This document shows, in pieces, positions 60,858-64,000 of a stretch of 64,000 nucleotides of DNA. Below the pieces are notes generated by a model. That model ran no database searches. It had not been told where the DNA came from and saw only the letters and a list, made by a program, of their open reading frames with translations. A program made the position numbers and the translations under genes. The stretch covers positions 3,038,001 to 3,102,000 of the forward strand of contig CP073750.1 in assembly GCA_024398135.1 (NCBI GenBank), given 5' to 3'. The DNA comes from a bacterium SCSIO 12643. GTDB lineage: Bacteria > Bacteroidota > Bacteroidia > Flavobacteriales_G > Salibacteraceae. Positions within the stretch are counted from its first letter, which is position 1. Each line of letters starts with the position of its first letter.

Positions 60858-63503
60858 CTATTCCTGACTATTGATATGCACGTACCAATTGCGTAAACAA
60901 GACTCGATTTCAGATGTGGTAAATGGTTTGGATATATAATCGTCCATACCCGCCTGAATATATGATTGTTTATCCGTACCCATTGCATTTGCTGTCACCG
61001 CGATAATGATCGGTTTATTTTTACCATACATTCTCACAATTTCTTTGGTTGCAGAAACACCATCCAGTACAGGCATTTGTACATCCATAAAGATGATGTC
61101 AAACTGTTGGATTTTAATCTGATCTAATGCTTCCTGACCATTTGAAACAATCATAGGATTATAGCCCATTTTGTTTAGGTTGATCTGCAATAGCTTTTGA
61201 TTAATTTCATTATCCTCTGCAATCAGTATTTTCAGCGGACAAGTTACACCTAGCTCTTTGTCAAATTTAACTTTAGTTGTACCACTTGAAGGAATTGGCA
61301 TCTTATTATCTTTTTCAGCTTTAATTTTTAAATCAAACCAGAAAGTACTGCCTCGTGCAAATTCACTTTCCAGCTGAATAGATGACCCCATCATTCCCAA
61401 AATACCTTGAGAGATGGAAAGGCCTAACCCTACTCCTGAGTATTGACGGCTAACTTTAGAGTCGAGTTGATTAAAAGATGAAAAAATTTCGTTTTGTTTG
61501 TTTTTGGGCACCCCAATTCCGGAATCCTGAACTTCGAATCTTAAAGTGACCATAGAACCATTTAAGGTCGGTTCTGTTTTAATCACTTTTACGGTGAGTT
61601 TCACAAAACCTTCATGGGTAAACTTAATGGCATTGCTCAATAAATTCACAACCACCTGGCGCAGTCTTGGAGCATCAATGAAAGCAACACTTGGAATGTC
61701 TTTGTCTAGTGTTACCTCAAAATCCAGATCTTTTTCCTGGGCCAAAGGTTCAAACATATTGACCACATGTTTGAGTTCTTTATTAAGATCAGCAGGTTGT
61801 AGTTTGATACTTACTTTACCTGCCTCAACACGTGAAAAGTCCAGAATATCGTTCAACAGAATCAGCAAATTGTTACTACTAATGCTGATATTGTTCAAAT
61901 AGTTTCTTTGATAATCATCTAAATTCGTATCAGCCAATAAAGAACTCATACCAATAATGGCGTTCATTGGGGTTCTGATCTCATGAGAAACCATCGCAAT
62001 GAATTCAGATTTTACTTTTAATCCTTCTTCTGCGAGTTTGTGGGCTTCAATTAAATCCTTGGTCTTTTTTAAGTTTTCGTCAATTTGGTTGGAAAGTTCG
62101 TTGGATTGTTTTCTTCTAAAGCTGGCCTGTCTGGCTAAGGTAATGGCTACGGCTAAGGTGATGATAAAAAGACTGAATGTAATGATGAAATAGAATTTAC
62201 TTTTCTCTTTTTCTTTCTCTTTTAGTTCAGCAATTTCAATCAGGTTTTCAATGGTTTCAGAATCATTGTAGGAATTGTATTTCACCCGTAGTTCTCGTAA
62301 ACGATCCGTATTAACAGTTTTAGAAATGGAGTCATCCATAATATTGCTAATTCGCAAATGGTGATATGCCAATTCGTAATCTTCATTTAAATAAGATATC
62401 AATGAGAGCAGATTGTATGCCTTAGCCAATGTTTCTCCTTTTGGATTGTCTGAGGAACTCACCGCTTTATTCAGGTATTTTTCAGCCTTTTTGATGTCTT
62501 TGGTTTCATAGGCAATCTTTCCCAGGTCGTAGTAAATCTCAGTAATAATTGCAGAATTGTCTTTGAACTGATCAACAATGGATTCCAAATTGGTTTCAGC
62601 CTCACCCCATTTTTCCAGGTTCATAAGATGCTCTGCGTAAAGCTTGGTGGTTAAAGCCAACTGTACCTGATCATTCAATTTGGTTGAAATTGCGATAGAA
62701 GATTGAAAAGCATCATCTGCACGATCATAATCCTTCATGGTAATGAAAGTATTGGCCAGGTGATTCCAAATCTCCGCTAGTTTTTTCTGCTCGTTATATT
62801 CAATGGCAATATCCTTTGCACGATTTAAATAATCCTCAGCTTTATCCAAACTACCCAAATGCGTATAGTTAATTCCAATATTGATTAGCGTTGAAATTTG
62901 TTCTGGTTTGGGTGCAAATGCGATTTTAAGATCCAATGCACGTTTGAGATAATTTAATGCATTCTCATATTCTTGTGCCTGACTGCTTAGAATACTCAAA
63001 TTATTTAACGCCTTAGCCATAGAAACGCTATCAGAAATATCTTTAGCTAATTCCAGAGATTCATTAAAATAATTAATTGCTAATTCCCCTTTTTTAGTCG
63101 AGAGATAAACTGCTCCTAAAGACCTTTTAATATTGACCAGTGCTAATGTATCTTGCTGTTCAATCGCTAAGTTTTTAGCTTGATTCAGGCAAATCAAAGC
63201 TGAATCATATTGGGTATCATGGAAATAGATTAATCCCAGTTGATGACAAGATGTTTTCTTTAACGTAGGATCATTTTTGTCTATAGAGTAATCTACAAAA
63301 GCCTGTGCGATTAGTTTCGCTTTTTCGTGTGCCTTATTGGTATTCGCCTGAATTGCCTTTACAAATTCTTTTTCTGCTTCTTCCGTGGAAAAGTCTGAAT
63401 TAAAAAAAGATAGGGTATCGTAAGACTTTTGCCCAATCAATATGGTAGAGAAGGCGATGAGAATAAATAACGAGACGAATGTGGCAAGATGTAGACGTTT
63501 CAC
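60858..63503 (-). CDS. TPR-containing hybrid sensor histidine kinase
   Basis: 881 residues. Signal segment (5-24), about eight TPR-type repeats (60-400), one membrane helix (437-458), a short coiled coil, HisKA with His507 (SHEIRTPMNAIIG), HATPase with N box Asn624, DSGIGVP and GVGLGLSIS, and a C-terminal receiver (757-875) with Asp807 (IIFMDVQMPVLDG) and Lys859. No Hpt domain or partner regulator is next to it. The TPRs lie in the periplasm and probably sense a protein or peptide. It converges on the AddA-like gene with a 6-bp gap and diverges from the DinB-like gene. Confidence 0.92.
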   Translation of the reverse strand: MKRLHLATFVSLFILIAFSTILIGQKSYDTLSFFNSDFSTEEAEKEFVKAIQANTNKAHEKAKLIAQAFVDYSIDKNDPTLKKTSCHQLGLIYFHDTQYDSALICLNQAKNLAIEQQDTLALVNIKRSLGAVYLSTKKGELAINYFNESLELAKDISDSVSMAKALNNLSILSSQAQEYENALNYLKRALDLKIAFAPKPEQISTLINIGINYTHLGSLDKAEDYLNRAKDIAIEYNEQKKLAEIWNHLANTFITMKDYDRADDAFQSSIAISTKLNDQVQLALTTKLYAEHLMNLEKWGEAETNLESIVDQFKDNSAIITEIYYDLGKIAYETKDIKKAEKYLNKAVSSSDNPKGETLAKAYNLLSLISYLNEDYELAYHHLRISNIMDDSISKTVNTDRLRELRVKYNSYNDSETIENLIEIAELKEKEKEKSKFYFIITFSLFIITLAVAITLARQASFRRKQSNELSNQIDENLKKTKDLIEAHKLAEEGLKVKSEFIAMVSHEIRTPMNAIIGMSSLLADTNLDDYQRNYLNNISISSNNLLILLNDILDFSRVEAGKVSIKLQPADLNKELKHVVNMFEPLAQEKDLDFEVTLDKDIPSVAFIDAPRLRQVVVNLLSNAIKFTHEGFVKLTVKVIKTEPTLNGSMVTLRFEVQDSGIGVPKNKQNEIFSSFNQLDSKVSRQYSGVGLGLSISQGILGMMGSSIQLESEFARGSTFWFDLKIKAEKDNKMPIPSSGTTKVKFDKELGVTCPLKILIAEDNEINQKLLQINLNKMGYNPMIVSNGQEALDQIKIQQFDIIFMDVQMPVLDGVSATKEIVRMYGKNKPIIIAVTANAMGTDKQSYIQAGMDDYISKPFTTSEIESCLRNWYVHINSQE

Positions 63504-63577
63504 ACGCCCAAAATAAAATTAAAAGGAGTATTTGAAATCAAATTTTTTCTTTTTTTTTGTCATCCAAAATTTAGCGA

Positions 63578-64000
63578 TTGAAAGACACACAAATAGCACA
63601 TCTTGAATCTCAAAGAATTAGTTTAGTGAATAAACTGAATAATTTGGACCCTGTAAAACTTGAGTTTAGCGAAGGAGCGCAACGATGGTCTATTTTAAAC
63701 GTGGTGGAACATTTGGTGTTAAGTGAAGAGTCATCGGTAAATTATGCGCTCAAAAAAATCCAGGAGATTGAAAGTTTAAAGGGAGTTTCGTTTAAATCCA
63801 GAGTATATAGTCTGATATTAAGTACAGTTTTAAAATTTAATCTAAAGTTTAAAGCTCCGGAGGTAGCTAAACCAGGGGTAAACCCTGTAACCTTGGATGA
63901 ATTAAATGCACGTTGGGAAGCGACTCGGGTTCAATTGTATAATTTGAGTGCTGAATCACCAGATGTTTTAAACAAAGGAATTCTAAAACATCCATTTGTG
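63578..64000 (+). CDS. DinB-superfamily protein (3' truncated by window edge)
   Basis: 141 codons are open to the right edge. The best start is TTG at 63578 (MKDTQIAHLESQRISLVNKL); no ATG precedes the conserved part, and the nearest alternative is a GTG at 63625. WSILNVVEHLVLSEES resembles the first metal-ligand helix (His) of the DinB/YfiT four-helix bundle, and the KHPFV end fits the later HP motif. Such proteins are metal-dependent thiol transferases or of unknown function; in bacillithiol-making species some are bacillithiol transferases. A link to bshA in this window is only suggestive. Confidence 0.72.
   Translation, partial: MKDTQIAHLESQRISLVNKLNNLDPVKLEFSEGAQRWSILNVVEHLVLSEESSVNYALKKIQEIESLKGVSFKSRVYSLILSTVLKFNLKFKAPEVAKPGVNPVTLDELNARWEATRVQLYNLSAESPDVLNKGILKHPFV

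Noticed and set aside
1-64000. CRISPR array, tRNA or rRNA genes, insertion sequences, prophage or toxin-antitoxin pair
   Set aside because: I saw no regularly spaced repeats, cloverleaf sequence, transposase or integrase motifs, or terminal inverted repeats. The only long direct repeats are the T9SS cargo copies.

Overview
The window is a gene-dense, AT-rich chromosomal segment of a Bacteroidota bacterium, most likely of the order Flavobacteriales. The grounds are five gene products (one broken) ending in type IX secretion (T9SS) C-terminal sorting domains, a PorE-like T9SS component, bacillithiol synthesis (bshA), Bacteroidota-only families (DUF1573, DUF2807, DUF4293, DUF2723), Rho with a long disordered insert, and promoters of the Bacteroidota type (TTG, about 20 bp, TAnnTTTG). 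I see no rRNA, tRNA, CRISPR array, insertion sequence or prophage.

Layout. 1-9.9 kb: end of a DUF819 membrane protein, an aminotransferase, two DUF1573 paralogs, an orphan NarL/LuxR response regulator, a MalY-type lyase coupled to an aldehyde dehydrogenase, a DEAD-box RNA helicase, pyrophosphatase and a DUF2807 lipoprotein. 9.9-18.7 kb: uvrA, an ECF-like sigma factor with a small downstream gene, hisS-hutH, and two universal-stress-type genes. 18.8-27.9 kb: a complete RND efflux operon and a large DUF2723 membrane protein. 28.2-33.5 kb: an outer-membrane barrel gene, queE, a porE-like gene and truA packed in one operon, then a T9SS cargo gene. 33.8-44.6 kb: rho, DUF4293, a fused NagZ/beta-lactamase-fold enzyme, bshA, a TPR protein and an AddB-like nuclease. 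45-50.5 kb: three tandem T9SS cargo genes, the last a broken copy of the second with a poly-G tract. 50.5-64 kb: pckA, DUF423, fabG, a VWA-like protein, a secreted subtilisin, an AddA-like helicase-nuclease, a TPR hybrid histidine kinase and the start of a DinB-like gene.

The most unusual signal is in the 550-bp gap between the response regulator and the DUF1573 gene (2595-3144). It holds two tandem leftward units. Each has a 16-bp palindrome (TAGGGG-N4-CCCCTA) abutting TTG-N20-TAnnTT(T/C)G, followed about 100-160 nt later by an intrinsic terminator. The simplest reading is two small non-coding RNAs under one dimeric regulator, plausibly the neighbouring NarL-type protein. The first RNA would begin with a perfect hairpin whose loop displays GGAGAG.

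Other signals: CRP/FNR-like palindromes at class-II positions before the stress genes and DUF4293; an 11-G contingency-like tract in a T9SS cargo gene that has 10 G in its broken copy; NagZ and an AmiE-like amidase fold joined in one protein; and the AddA and AddB homologues at separate loci. All functions are inferred from reading the sequence; no database search was run.
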